DNA of 64,000 bases from positions 1,550,001 through 1,614,000 of the forward strand of contig NZ_CP134779.1 in the NCBI RefSeq assembly GCF_031884435.1, in the 5' to 3' direction. The notes under the pieces were generated by a model, which saw nothing but the letters and a program-made list of their open reading frames with translations, did no database searches and was not told where the DNA came from. Position numbers and translations under genes: made by a program. This DNA comes from Bosea sp. 685. GTDB lineage: Bacteria; Pseudomonadota; Alphaproteobacteria; Rhizobiales; Beijerinckiaceae. How positions within the stretch are numbered: position 1 is the stretch's first letter; every line of letters starts with the position of its first letter. Below, in pieces: positions 1-7,668 of the stretch.

Positions 1-10
1 CGGAATTCTA

Positions 11-874
11 GTGTCGAGGTCCAACGCCATGCTTGTTCCCCAGCCCTTCGCCGACGCGACATTGACGCGCGACGACATGGGCTTCATCGCCAAGCTCGTC
101 TACGAGCATGCCGGCATCGTCATCCGCGAGCATAAGGAGGCGATGACGCGCGGCCGGTTGGCGCGTCGCGTCAAGGCGCTGGGGCTGGGCTCGGTCGCCG
201 AATACTGTGCTTTCCTGAGAACGCCGGGCGCCGTCTCCGAGATTCCCGAGCTGATCAATGCGGTGACCACCAACCACACCGCCTTCTTCCGCGAGCGGCA
301 TCATTTCGACCATCTGCGCAAGGATGTGCTGCCGAAATTGCTGCAGGAGCGCAGCGGGCGGCGCGGGCGTATCCGGATCTGGTCCTCGGCCTGTTCCTCG
401 GGCGAGGAGCCTTACAGCATCGCGGCGACCTCGCGCGACGTGCTGGGTTCGCGCAGCGATGTCGACTTCCGTATCCTGGCGACCGACATCGACACCGATA
501 TCCTGGAGCGGGCGGAGGCGGGAATCTATCCGAGCGAATTGTTCGAGCGGCTGCCGCCCGACGTCAAGCCGCTGCTCAAGCTCGAGGCTGCAGCCAGGGG
601 CGAGGCGCGCATCAGCGAGGATTTGCGCCGGCTGATCGCATTCAAGCGGCTCAACCTGATCGAGAAATGGCCGATGGGCGGGCCGTTCGACGTGATCTTC
701 TGCCGCAATGTCTTCATCTATTTCGACACCCAGACCAAGGCTTCGATCCTCGACCGCTTCGTGGCGCTGCTGGCGCCGGGCGGCTTCCTCTATCTCGGCC
801 ATTCGGAATCGCTCCCGCAGCCGCATCCTCAGCTCCGGCTGATCGGTCGCACCATCTATGAGAGAACAGCATGA
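11..874 (+). CDS. cheR: Chemotaxis protein methyltransferase CheR
   Basis: S-adenosylmethionine-dependent methyltransferase that methylates glutamates on chemoreceptor signalling domains. The 287-residue product has the CheR all-alpha N-domain (about residues 20-90, with NAVTTNHTAFFRE) and the SAM-binding C-domain: WSSACSSGEEPYS near residue 125, LATDIDTDIL near 157 and FDVIFCRNVFIYF near 230. It overlaps cheD by 4 bases, so the two are probably translationally coupled. A GTG at 11 is taken as start; an ATG at 29 is possible. The frame stays open to the window edge, so a start further upstream cannot be excluded. Confidence 0.93.
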   Translation: MSRSNAMLVPQPFADATLTRDDMGFIAKLVYEHAGIVIREHKEAMTRGRLARRVKALGLGSVAEYCAFLRTPGAVSEIPELINAVTTNHTAFFRERHHFDHLRKDVLPKLLQERSGRRGRIRIWSSACSSGEEPYSIAATSRDVLGSRSDVDFRILATDIDTDILERAEAGIYPSELFERLPPDVKPLLKLEAAARGEARISEDLRRLIAFKRLNLIEKWPMGGPFDVIFCRNVFIYFDTQTKASILDRFVALLAPGGFLYLGHSESLPQPHPQLRLIGRTIYERTA

Positions 875-1464
875 GTGTTGCCCGGGCCTCTCGTCGCTAT
901 TTCGACCCGCGCTTCGAGGCGACGATCATCACGGTCGCGCCAGGCGAGCATGAGATCACCGCCGCCAAGGACGAGATCGTGGCGACCGTGCTCGGCTCCT
1001 GCATCTCGGTGTGCATGCGCGATCCCCAAGTCGGGGTCGGTGGGCTGAACCATTTCCTGCTGCCAAAGAACAATGGCGGCTCGGACACCAATGCCGGTGA
1101 GCGCTATGGCGACACCGCCATGGAGGTCCTGATCAACGGCCTGCTCAAGCGCGGCGCCAGGCGCGGCAATCTCGAAGCCAAGGTCTTCGGCGGGGCGCGC
1201 GTGCTCTCGGGCGCGACGATGCTGGCGATCGGCGACGGCAACATTGCCTTCGTCAATGAGTTTCTGAAGGTGGAGGGCATTCCCGTGGTGTCCAAGGATG
1301 TCGGCGGCACGCGCTCGCGCCGCATCCATTACCAGCCTTCGACCGGCCGGGCCTGGGTGCAGCATGTGCAGCCGAGCACGCGCGACAGCGAGCACGAGCA
1401 GGAAGTCGCTTATCTCAATCGCCTCAAGACTCAACCCGTGGCTGGTGAAGTGGAGATCTGGTGA
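871..1464 (+). CDS. cheD: Chemoreceptor glutamine deamidase CheD
   Basis: Deamidates specific glutamines of chemoreceptors to methyl-accepting glutamates, and in some bacteria is a partner of CheC. The 197-residue protein has the CheD hallmark catalytic cysteine in TVLGSCISVCM (about residue 49) and the catalytic histidine in GGLNHFLLP, plus AKVFGGARVL downstream. The N-terminus is slightly extended relative to minimal CheD proteins. It lies between cheR and cheB with overlapping start and stop codons on both sides, which argues for one polycistronic adaptation module (CheR, CheD and CheB all modify receptors). Confidence 0.93.
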   Translation: MSVARASRRYFDPRFEATIITVAPGEHEITAAKDEIVATVLGSCISVCMRDPQVGVGGLNHFLLPKNNGGSDTNAGERYGDTAMEVLINGLLKRGARRGNLEAKVFGGARVLSGATMLAIGDGNIAFVNEFLKVEGIPVVSKDVGGTRSRRIHYQPSTGRAWVQHVQPSTRDSEHEQEVAYLNRLKTQPVAGEVEIW

Positions 1465-2549
1465 TGAGCACGCTGACCTCTCCCGGCGGCCAGGTGAAAG
1501 TCCTCGTCGTCGACGATTCCGTGCTGATGCAGAAGTTGATGACGCAGATCATCGATTCCGCGCCCGGCTTCAAGGTGATCGGCGTCGCCGGCAGCGCCGA
1601 GGAAGGCTGGGACGCGATCCAGGACTTGCGGCCCGACATCCTGACGCTCGATCTTGAATTGCCAGGTCGCCACGGCCTCAAGCTGCTGGCGCGCGTGCTC
1701 AAGCAGGACCCGTTGCCGGTGCTGATCGTCTCGGCTTTCGGAGGGCCGGGCGCCGACAACACCATCCAGGCGCTGGAGCTCGGCGCGATCGACTTCATCG
1801 AGAAGCCCGACGGCACGACGCATACGCTCGAAGGCTTCATGAAGCATCTGGTCGCGGCACTGTCGCGTGCCTCGGTGAGCCGGCGCATGTTCGCAGCGCG
1901 GCGTGAGGTCGCGCCCGCGCGTCCGGTGCTGGCGCGCGAGCCGGCGCGCGGCGGGCGCACTTCGCTGATCGCGATCGGCGCCTCGACGGGAGGCGTGCCG
2001 GCCGTCCAGGTGGTGATGCGGGACCTCGCGCATCTACGTATCCCGGTCGTCGTGGTGCAGCATATGCCGCCGGGCTACACCGCGAAATTCGCGGCGCGCC
2101 TGGCGACGGCAACTGGGCTCGATGTCCGCGAGGCCGCGGACGGCGACAAGCTGAAACCCGGCATGGCGGTGGTCGCGCCCGGCGGGCCGCGCCATCTCGA
2201 AATCGAGGAGCGCCGGGGCGAGCTCGTCTGCGTCCTGCGGGAAGGGCCATTGGTCAGCGGCCACAGCCCATCCGTCGACGTGATGTTCCATTCGGTGGCG
2301 CGCAGTCTCGGCCAGCATGCGGTCGGCATTCTGCTCACCGGGATGGGCCGCGACGGCGCTGACGGTTTGTTAGCCATGCGTAAAGCTGGTGCGGAGACGT
2401 TAATCCAAAGTGGGGAAACCTGTGTGGTAAACGGGATGCCGAAAGCGGCCTACGAGTTGGGAGCCGCCGACAGGGTGGTGCCGCTGGATCAGATCGGGGC
2501 TGCCGTCGGCAACCTGATCGGTGAGCGACCGCATCTGCGCACCGCGTGA
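1464..2549 (+). CDS. cheB: Chemotaxis response regulator protein-glutamate methylesterase CheB
   Basis: Phosphorylation-activated methylesterase/deamidase that removes receptor methyl groups, opposing CheR. The N-terminal receiver domain has the acidic pair in VLVVDDS and the phospho-acceptor Asp at about residue 63 (TLDLELPG). The C-terminal esterase domain carries the catalytic Ser in IAIGASTGG, His in VVQHMPPGY and Asp in LLTGMGRDGADG. The length (361 residues) is typical. The ATG at 1464 overlaps the cheD stop as TGATG; a GTG at 1461 is the alternative start. Confidence 0.95.
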   Translation: MSTLTSPGGQVKVLVVDDSVLMQKLMTQIIDSAPGFKVIGVAGSAEEGWDAIQDLRPDILTLDLELPGRHGLKLLARVLKQDPLPVLIVSAFGGPGADNTIQALELGAIDFIEKPDGTTHTLEGFMKHLVAALSRASVSRRMFAARREVAPARPVLAREPARGGRTSLIAIGASTGGVPAVQVVMRDLAHLRIPVVVVQHMPPGYTAKFAARLATATGLDVREAADGDKLKPGMAVVAPGGPRHLEIEERRGELVCVLREGPLVSGHSPSVDVMFHSVARSLGQHAVGILLTGMGRDGADGLLAMRKAGAETLIQSGETCVVNGMPKAAYELGAADRVVPLDQIGAAVGNLIGERPHLRTA

Positions 2550-2559
2550 GGAGAGCGTG

Positions 2560-2949
2560 ATGAAGGCGAGAAGCGACTACAGGATCCTCGTGGTCGACGA
2601 TCAGAAGAGCATGCGCGGGCTCGCGACGTATTTTCTGAAGCAGATCGAATTCCAGGACATCGACGAGGCTGAGAATGCCCGCGAGGCCCTGATGAAGATG
2701 CAGAGCAAGCGCTACGATCTGCTGCTGCTCGACTGGAACATGGATGGCATGAGCGGCATTGATCTGCTGCGTGCGATCCGTTCGGTGCCGGAGCTGAACC
2801 AGATCAAGATCATCATGGCGACCTCCGAGCGCTCGGTCGACAAGATGGACGAGGCGACCACCAACGGCGCCGACCATTATGTGGTGAAGCCCTATGAGCT
2901 GCGCGACCTCGAAGTGCGCGTGAAGAAGGTTCTGTCGCTGAGTTCATAA
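2560..2949 (+). CDS. cheY: CheY-family single-domain response regulator
   Basis: Stand-alone receiver domain of 129 residues, likely to bind the flagellar motor switch or to act as a phosphate sink. Visible are the acidic pair DD (13-14), the phospho-acceptor Asp58 in LLLLDWNMDG, the switch Thr in IMATSE (about 88) and the invariant Lys110 in VVKPYE. I chose the ATG at 2560, preceded by a GGAGAG ribosome site and 10 bases after the cheB stop. A longer frame from GTG 2521 would overlap cheB by 29 bases and add residues unlike the family. It closes the cheR-cheD-cheB-cheY run. Confidence 0.92.
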   Translation: MKARSDYRILVVDDQKSMRGLATYFLKQIEFQDIDEAENAREALMKMQSKRYDLLLLDWNMDGMSGIDLLRAIRSVPELNQIKIIMATSERSVDKMDEATTNGADHYVVKPYELRDLEVRVKKVLSLSS

Positions 2950-2981
2950 TCGCGCCGCGGCTCGACACATCACCTATTCCA

Positions 2982-3010
2982 GCGCCCCGAGCCGCAAGGC
3001 TGCGGGGCGC
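2982..3010. terminator. Possible hairpin terminator after the chemotaxis genes
   Basis: GCGCCCC at the left pairs with GGGGCGC at the right, with a second short stem (GCC/GGC) around a GCAA-like loop, 32 bases after the cheY stop. No U-tract follows, so intrinsic termination is uncertain. It may be only a GC-rich intergenic hairpin. Confidence 0.35.
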
Positions 3011-3087
3011 ATCCGTATTGGGCTACCGTGCGTAGACGCAGGAATGGAACCTATCCTGCTCTCACTCTTTGATGAGAGACCGATTCA

Positions 3088-3126
3088 GATTTCAGATGGG
3101 ATCGCTGCGTGATTCCATCTGAAATC
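3088..3126. repeat. Long near-perfect inverted repeat upstream of the peroxidase gene
   Basis: Two 16-base arms (3088-3103 and 3111-3126) are inverted complements with a single mismatch and a 7-base loop. The outer 12 bases (GATTTCAGATGG / CCATCTGAAATC) match perfectly. It lies 24 bases before the predicted ATG of the peroxidase-like gene, where it could be an operator or an mRNA hairpin. I recognise no known regulator motif in it. Confidence 0.6.
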
Positions 3127-3150
3127 ATCCGGCTCTACGGGAGATCGCAT

Positions 3151-3720
3151 ATGTCGCTGCTGCGCCGGGAGGTACTGGGGCTGATCGCAGGTGCGGTTGC
3201 AGCGCCAGGTTTCATCGTTTCGGCGGGCGCGCAGAGCCAGGCGAATGCCTATGGTTTTTCGTTCGACCAGCCTGGTGGTCGCCGGCTCGCATTGTCGGCC
3301 TATCGCGGTCATCCGATCCTGATCGTCAATACGGCGACCCAATGCGGCTTTGCCGGGCAGTTCGCGACGCTGCAGCAGCTCTGGCAGCGCTATTCCGGAC
3401 GTGGCTTGATGCTGATCGCGGTGCCGAGCAATGATTTCGGCGGGCAGGAGCCGCTGCAGGGTGCAGCGATCGCCGAGGCGGCGCTGCAGAGCTATGGCGC
3501 GACCTATGCGTTCGCCGAGAAATGCAGCGTGCGCGGGCCTGACGCGCACCCGTTCTACCGCTGGGCCGCCGCGCAGCGCCCAGCCGAGACGCCGAGCTGG
3601 AATTTCCACAAATACCTGGTCGGCCGCGATGGCGAGCTGGTCGGCGGCTTTTCAAGCGGTACCGATCCGATCGGCCCGCAGCTCGTGCGTGCGATCGGCC
3701 AGGAGTTGCAGGCGGCCTGA
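3151..3720 (+). CDS. Glutathione peroxidase-family protein with Tat-like signal peptide
   Basis: Thiol peroxidase of the GPx fold, probably exported. The N-terminus MSLLRREVLGLIAGAVAAP has a twin-arginine pair followed by a hydrophobic stretch and an AxA-type end (SAGAQ). The GPx core follows: peroxidatic Cys65 in NTATQCGFAG, then VPSNDFGGQEP and the WNF motif (Trp150-Asn151). The usual Gln of the catalytic tetrad (FPCNQFG in classic GPx) is Asp95 here, and the Cys of that motif is Ser. Cys125 (AEKCSVRG) could be a resolving cysteine (inference). The ATG at 3151 is preferred because upstream in-frame codons fall in the inverted repeat. Confidence 0.85.
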   Translation: MSLLRREVLGLIAGAVAAPGFIVSAGAQSQANAYGFSFDQPGGRRLALSAYRGHPILIVNTATQCGFAGQFATLQQLWQRYSGRGLMLIAVPSNDFGGQEPLQGAAIAEAALQSYGATYAFAEKCSVRGPDAHPFYRWAAAQRPAETPSWNFHKYLVGRDGELVGGFSSGTDPIGPQLVRAIGQELQAA

Positions 3721-3887
3721 GCAAAGGTCCGGCGTGGTCCCGCGGGCTTGGCATCGTTTTCGCTTGGCCCCCTTGCGTCGCGCCGTCTTGGCGCAAGCGC
3801 GTGTCGGCGCAAGGATGGCGCCGTCATCGCCATCCAGACGCAACCCCTCCGGCAAAGCCTGCCTTAGATTTCTGATACCGAGGTTCC

Positions 3888-4817
3888 ATGTCCCGTATCC
3901 TGACCGTCGCCGCCGCCCAGCTCGGGCCGATCCAGAAAGCCGAGGGCCGCGACATCGTCGTCGCCCGGATGATCGCCCTGATGGATGAAGCCAAGGCGAA
4001 GGGCGCCGAACTGATCGTCTATCCGGAGCTGGCGCTGACCACCTTCTTCCCGCGCTGGCATCACGAGGACCGGGCCGAGGCTGACCATTGGTTCGAGGCC
4101 GCGATGCCGAACCCGGCGGTGCAGCCGCTGTTTGACCGGGCGCGCGAGCACGGCATGGGGATGAGCTTCGGCTATGCCGAACTCACGCCGGAGGGCCGGC
4201 ATTTCAACACCTCGATCCTGGTCGATCGTGAGGGCGTGATCGTCGGCAAATACCGCAAGATCCATCTGCCGGGCCATGTCGAGTTCGATCCCGAGCGCGC
4301 GCATCAGCATCTCGAGAAGCGCTATTTCGAGCCGGGAGATCTCGGCTTTCCGGTCTGGCGGATGATGGGCGGGCTGATGGGCATGATGATCTGCAACGAC
4401 CGGCGCTGGCCCGAGAGCTATCGTGTCATGGGCCTGCAGGGCGTCGAGATGGTGGTGCTTGGCTTCAACACGCCGTCGGTCAATTCGCAAAAGTCCGGCG
4501 AGGGCATGGCGCAGCGGCTGTTCCATCACAGGCTCTCGGTCCAGGCCGGGGCCTATCAGAATGCGACCTGGGTCGTCGCTGTGGCCAAGGCCGGCGACGA
4601 GGATGGGCATCACTGCATGGGCGGCACGCTGATCGTGAATCCCGACGGCGAGATCGTCGCCGAGCTGGAGGGCGAGGCGGATGGCGTCATCGTCCATGCC
4701 TGCGACCTCGACGACACCCGCTTCGGTAAGGAGACGATCTTCGATTTCAAGCGCCATCGCCGCATCGAGCATTACGGGCCGATCACGGCGCAGGTCGGCG
4801 TGATCGAGCCGAAGTGA
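3888..4817 (+). CDS. N-carbamoyl-D-amino-acid amidohydrolase (nitrilase superfamily)
   Basis: Hydrolyses N-carbamoyl-D-amino acids to D-amino acids, CO2 and ammonia in the cytoplasm. The 309-residue protein closely resembles the Agrobacterium D-carbamoylase throughout, with the catalytic triad Glu in YPELALTTFFPRW (about 47), Lys in KYRKIHLPGH (about 125) and Cys in MICNDRRWPE (about 171). The motif HLEKRYFEPGDLGFPV is also shared. No hydantoinase or hydantoin racemase gene is adjacent, so a complete hydantoin pathway is not shown here. It stands alone with about 165 bases of spacer before it. Confidence 0.9.
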   Translation: MSRILTVAAAQLGPIQKAEGRDIVVARMIALMDEAKAKGAELIVYPELALTTFFPRWHHEDRAEADHWFEAAMPNPAVQPLFDRAREHGMGMSFGYAELTPEGRHFNTSILVDREGVIVGKYRKIHLPGHVEFDPERAHQHLEKRYFEPGDLGFPVWRMMGGLMGMMICNDRRWPESYRVMGLQGVEMVVLGFNTPSVNSQKSGEGMAQRLFHHRLSVQAGAYQNATWVVAVAKAGDEDGHHCMGGTLIVNPDGEIVAELEGEADGVIVHACDLDDTRFGKETIFDFKRHRRIEHYGPITAQVGVIEPK

Positions 4818-4838
4818 GGCTCACCTGAATCCATCCTC

Positions 4839-4919
4839 GCGGGTCATCCCGGGTCTCCCGGAGTTTATCCTTGGGCCGATCGAAGATCGGACCCGAGGGC
4901 TTCGGCCGGGATGACCGCG
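4839..4919. repeat. REP-like intergenic palindrome
   Basis: GGTCATCCCGG (4842-4852) and CCGGGATGACC (4906-4916) are perfect inverted arms. Between them is an inner hairpin formed by CCGATC, GAA and GATCGG. It occupies the gap between the carbamoylase and flavin reductase genes. Such GTCATCCC/GGGATGAC palindromes are dispersed in many Hyphomicrobiales genomes (from memory). Confidence 0.75.
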
Positions 4920-4961
4920 TTATGTTTGATGCTGCAGCGAGACATCTGAGCGGATCGCCGA

Positions 4962-5600
4962 ATGACCGACTTCACCGCCGCCTTCGCCGATCTCGAACCG
5001 CGTGAGCGCTACAAATTGCTGTGCGCCAGCGTGACGCCGCGCCCGATCGCGCTCGTCACCTGCGTTTCGCCCGAAGGCGTCGTCAATGCGGCGCCGTTCA
5101 GCTTCTTCAACGTCTTCTCGGAGGAGCCGGCCCTGGTGGTGCTCGGCCTGCAGCACGGACCGGGCAACCGCCCCAAGGACACCACCCGCCACATCGCGGC
5201 GGCCGGTGAATTCGTCGTCAATCTGGTCGACGAGGGCTTGGCGGAGGCGATGAATATCTGCGCCATCGACTTCCCGCCCGAGGTCAGCGAGATCGACGCG
5301 GCCAAGCTTTCGCTGCTGCCGGGCGTCAGCGTCGCCGTGCCGCGTATCGCGGAAGCCCCTTTCGCATTGGAATGCCGCAAGCAGGTTTCGCTCGCCTTCA
5401 GCCCGACGCGGGAATTGCTGATCGGCGAGGTCGTTCGCATCCATGCTCGCGCGGGGCTCGTCGATCCCAGGACGCTGCGGGTCAGCATGAGCGACTACAA
5501 GCCGGTCGGCCGCATGTTCGGAGACGGCTATTCGCGCCAGAACGATCGCTTCGACCTCAGGCGCGACAACTATGCTGGCTGGCTGGCGAAGCAGGGCTGA
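4962..5600 (+). CDS. Flavin reductase-like FMN-binding split-barrel protein
   Basis: A 212-residue flavoredoxin/flavin reductase-domain protein that probably binds FMN and supplies or uses reduced flavin. The N-terminal half has the family pattern SVTPRPIALVTCVSPEGVVN, then NAAPFSFFNVFSEEP, RPKDTTRHI and GEFVVNLVDEGLA. The C-terminal half ends in the typical YKPVGRMFGDGYSR. The substrate or partner oxygenase is not evident from its neighbours. It starts at an ATG 145 bases after the upstream gene, across the REP-like palindrome. Confidence 0.85.
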   Translation: MTDFTAAFADLEPRERYKLLCASVTPRPIALVTCVSPEGVVNAAPFSFFNVFSEEPALVVLGLQHGPGNRPKDTTRHIAAAGEFVVNLVDEGLAEAMNICAIDFPPEVSEIDAAKLSLLPGVSVAVPRIAEAPFALECRKQVSLAFSPTRELLIGEVVRIHARAGLVDPRTLRVSMSDYKPVGRMFGDGYSRQNDRFDLRRDNYAGWLAKQG

Positions 5601-5626
5601 GCGGCGTCACATCACGTTATGTAACG

Positions 5627-6172
5627 TCAAGTCTTGGGCTTCTGCCCCGGTCGAAACGCCACGATCACCGCCGGATCGGTCTCCAGATAGGGCCCTTCGA
5701 TCAGGTCGATGCAATAGGGGATCGCCGGCATCACTGCGTCCAGGCATTCGGCGATGGCGCGCGGGCGGCCGGGCAGGTTGACGATCAACGCCTTGCCGCG
5801 AATGCCGGCAGTCTGGCGCGACAGGATCGCGGTCGGCACCTTGGCGAGGCTGACCTGGCGCATCAATTCGCCGAAACCGGGCATCGGCTTCTCGATCACG
5901 TCCTCGGTTGCCTCGGGCGTGACGTCGCGCGGAGCGGGGCCCGTGCCGCCGGTGGTGACGATCAGGCAGCAGCCCTCCTCATCGGCCAGCGCTTTCAGCG
6001 TGTCGGCGATCAGCTTGCGGTCGTCGGGAATGACGCGGGCGACCGGCGTCCACGGGCTCGTCAGCACCTTGGCGAGATAGGCCTCGATGGCGGGGCCGCC
6101 CTCATCGGCATAGATGCCGGCCGAAGCGCGGTCGGAAACCGTGACGATGCCGATCCTGATATCCGTGCTCAT
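5627..6172 (-). CDS. mogA: Molybdopterin adenylyltransferase MogA/MoaB family
   Basis: Adenylates molybdopterin before molybdate insertion in molybdenum cofactor synthesis. The 181-residue protein shows VSDRASAGIYADEGGP at the N-terminus, the nucleotide/MPT-binding TTGGTGPAPRDVTPEAT (about residues 73-89) and LIVNLPGRP near 130, which together define the MogA type rather than the bifunctional Cnx1 type. The gene is convergent with the flavin reductase-like gene and has no other moa/moe genes beside it. Confidence 0.9.
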   Translation of the reverse strand: MSTDIRIGIVTVSDRASAGIYADEGGPAIEAYLAKVLTSPWTPVARVIPDDRKLIADTLKALADEEGCCLIVTTGGTGPAPRDVTPEATEDVIEKPMPGFGELMRQVSLAKVPTAILSRQTAGIRGKALIVNLPGRPRAIAECLDAVMPAIPYCIDLIEGPYLETDPAVIVAFRPGQKPKT

Positions 6173-6247
6173 ATCCTGAAACCCTGGCCTGATGCTGCAA
6201 GGCAGATGTGACCGATCGGCGCCGCGCGGGCTACCGAAAAGACCGGC

Positions 6248-7378
6248 TCAGCCCTTGAGGCGCTTGCGCAGGCGGCGCAGCCCCTGGCGCGCATGCGCTG
6301 CCAGCTCCGGCAGAGCCGGCCGGCGGCTGCCGAGGGTGACGATCGCATGGCCCATCTCGCGCCGCTCGCCCCAGACATAGGTTCCGGCATCGACGCCGTC
6401 TCCCGCGCCGCTGTCGAAGACGACAGGCGGCGTGCCGGCGAAATCGGCCTGGAGCATGGCGATGGTGAGCGCCCGCCCGGGCGAGAGCCGGCTTTGGCCC
6501 TCGTCATAGGCGATCTTGAGGAAATGCCGCGTGCCGGCGCTCTCGATCAGCAGACCCATGGCGATCGGCTCGCCATCCAGTCGCAAGCTATCGACCTGCA
6601 AGGCGTCCTGTGCCGCGAAACCGGCGACGAGCTGGCGGAAATAGGCGGTGTCCCGCGGTAGCCGCGCGATCGCGGTGCCGGCCTCGCCCTTCCAGCCAGC
6701 GGCTTCGAGGGCGAGGAAGGCGTCGAAGCTGTTTTGCGCGGCCTCGCCCCGCTCGCGCCGGAACGCGGCCTCGCCCGCCTTGGTGACGGTACGGAACTGC
6801 TGCATGCGCTTCTTGTAGCTCTGTCCGAGCGCGCGCCTGAGATAGCGCTCGGCATCGTCGCCGGCCTCCGGCAGCAGCATCGGCCGGCTCCAGCGCTCAT
6901 GGATTGCGAGCCTGCTGCCCGTGCTGCGAAAGGCCTCGGAGAGCACGGCGTGGCAGGCCCCTTCCAGCGGCAGCAATGGCAGCACCAGCGTCTTGGGCAG
7001 GTCGCTCGAGGCCAGGATATGACGGAGCATGGCCTCCGCCGCATCGTTGGCGAGGTCGCGATCGAGAACCGGAATCGAGGAGACCTCGTAGAGCGGCAGC
7101 AGCGGCGCGACGAGCACGGGTGCAAAACCGCTGCGCCAGTCGCGCTTCCGATGCAAGGCCCAGAGGCCGGCGAGGCGCTCGGAGCCCAGCGCCTCGCTAT
7201 GCCAGGCGGCGAGCACGATGATCCTGTCGTCGGGTATGAGCAGGCGCGCGGCCGCGATGGCGGCTGGCGCCATATGCGGGTTGGCGGCGAGCGCGCGCAG
7301 GCTGAGCTCGGTGAAGGCTGCGTTGCGCTCGACATAATCCGCAGGGCGGATGCGCCTGACGACGATCGTGGCGTTCAA
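6248..7378 (-). CDS. GNAT-family acetyltransferase (CelD/BcsL-like)
   Basis: A 376-residue protein of the GNAT_6 type often annotated as cellulose-biosynthesis CelD-like; the substrate is unknown. The C-terminal half carries the acetyltransferase pattern (AQNSFDAFLALEAAGWKG, then LRLDGEPIAMGLLIE and FLKIAYDEGQSRLSPGRAL). The last 30 residues are strongly basic (RQGLRRLRKRLKG). Its start overlaps the stop of the flhB-like gene by 4 bases, placing it last in a fliK-flhB-like-GNAT operon. A link to flagellar or surface polysaccharide modification is only inferred from that context. Confidence 0.75.
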   Translation of the reverse strand: MNATIVVRRIRPADYVERNAAFTELSLRALAANPHMAPAAIAAARLLIPDDRIIVLAAWHSEALGSERLAGLWALHRKRDWRSGFAPVLVAPLLPLYEVSSIPVLDRDLANDAAEAMLRHILASSDLPKTLVLPLLPLEGACHAVLSEAFRSTGSRLAIHERWSRPMLLPEAGDDAERYLRRALGQSYKKRMQQFRTVTKAGEAAFRRERGEAAQNSFDAFLALEAAGWKGEAGTAIARLPRDTAYFRQLVAGFAAQDALQVDSLRLDGEPIAMGLLIESAGTRHFLKIAYDEGQSRLSPGRALTIAMLQADFAGTPPVVFDSGAGDGVDAGTYVWGERREMGHAIVTLGSRRPALPELAAHARQGLRRLRKRLKG

Positions 7379-7668
7379 GGCGAGACGCCGTCGCGCCGCA
7401 CGCGCTTGATCTCGCCGCGCAGCGACAGCACGAAGGCAATGACCTGGGCTGCGGCGCGGTAGAGCTCTTCGGGGATCTGGTCGTCAAGCTCGACGGCCGA
7501 GAGCGCCTGCGCCAGCACAGCGTTCTCTTCGACGGCGACGCCGTGCTCCCGGCCGGTTTCGATAATGCGCTGGGCCAGTTCGCCCCGGCCCTTGGCGGTG
7601 ACGCGCGGCGCGCCTTGCCCATCATATTCGAGCGCGACGGCGATCTGGCGAGGCGAGGGACCGGTCAT
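7375..7668 (-). CDS. FlhB C-terminal-like (EscU/YscU/HrcU domain) protein
   Basis: A 97-residue protein matching only the cytoplasmic C-terminal domain of the flagellar export switch FlhB. It has AVALEYDGQGAPRVTAKGRGELAQRI, then HGVAVEENAVLAQAL and ELDDQIPEELYRAAAQVIAFV, as in the stand-alone FlhX/YlqH-type proteins. The autocleavage NPTH motif and the membrane domain of full FlhB are absent. It overlaps the fliK-like gene upstream and the GNAT gene downstream by 4 bases each. Pairing with FliK is meaningful because FliK controls the FlhB substrate switch. Confidence 0.85.
   Translation of the reverse strand: MTGPSPRQIAVALEYDGQGAPRVTAKGRGELAQRIIETGREHGVAVEENAVLAQALSAVELDDQIPEELYRAAAQVIAFVLSLRGEIKRVRRDGVSP

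Noticed and set aside
3888..4817. Hydantoin utilisation operon
   Set aside because: Only the D-carbamoylase is present; no hydantoinase, racemase or transporter is next to it.
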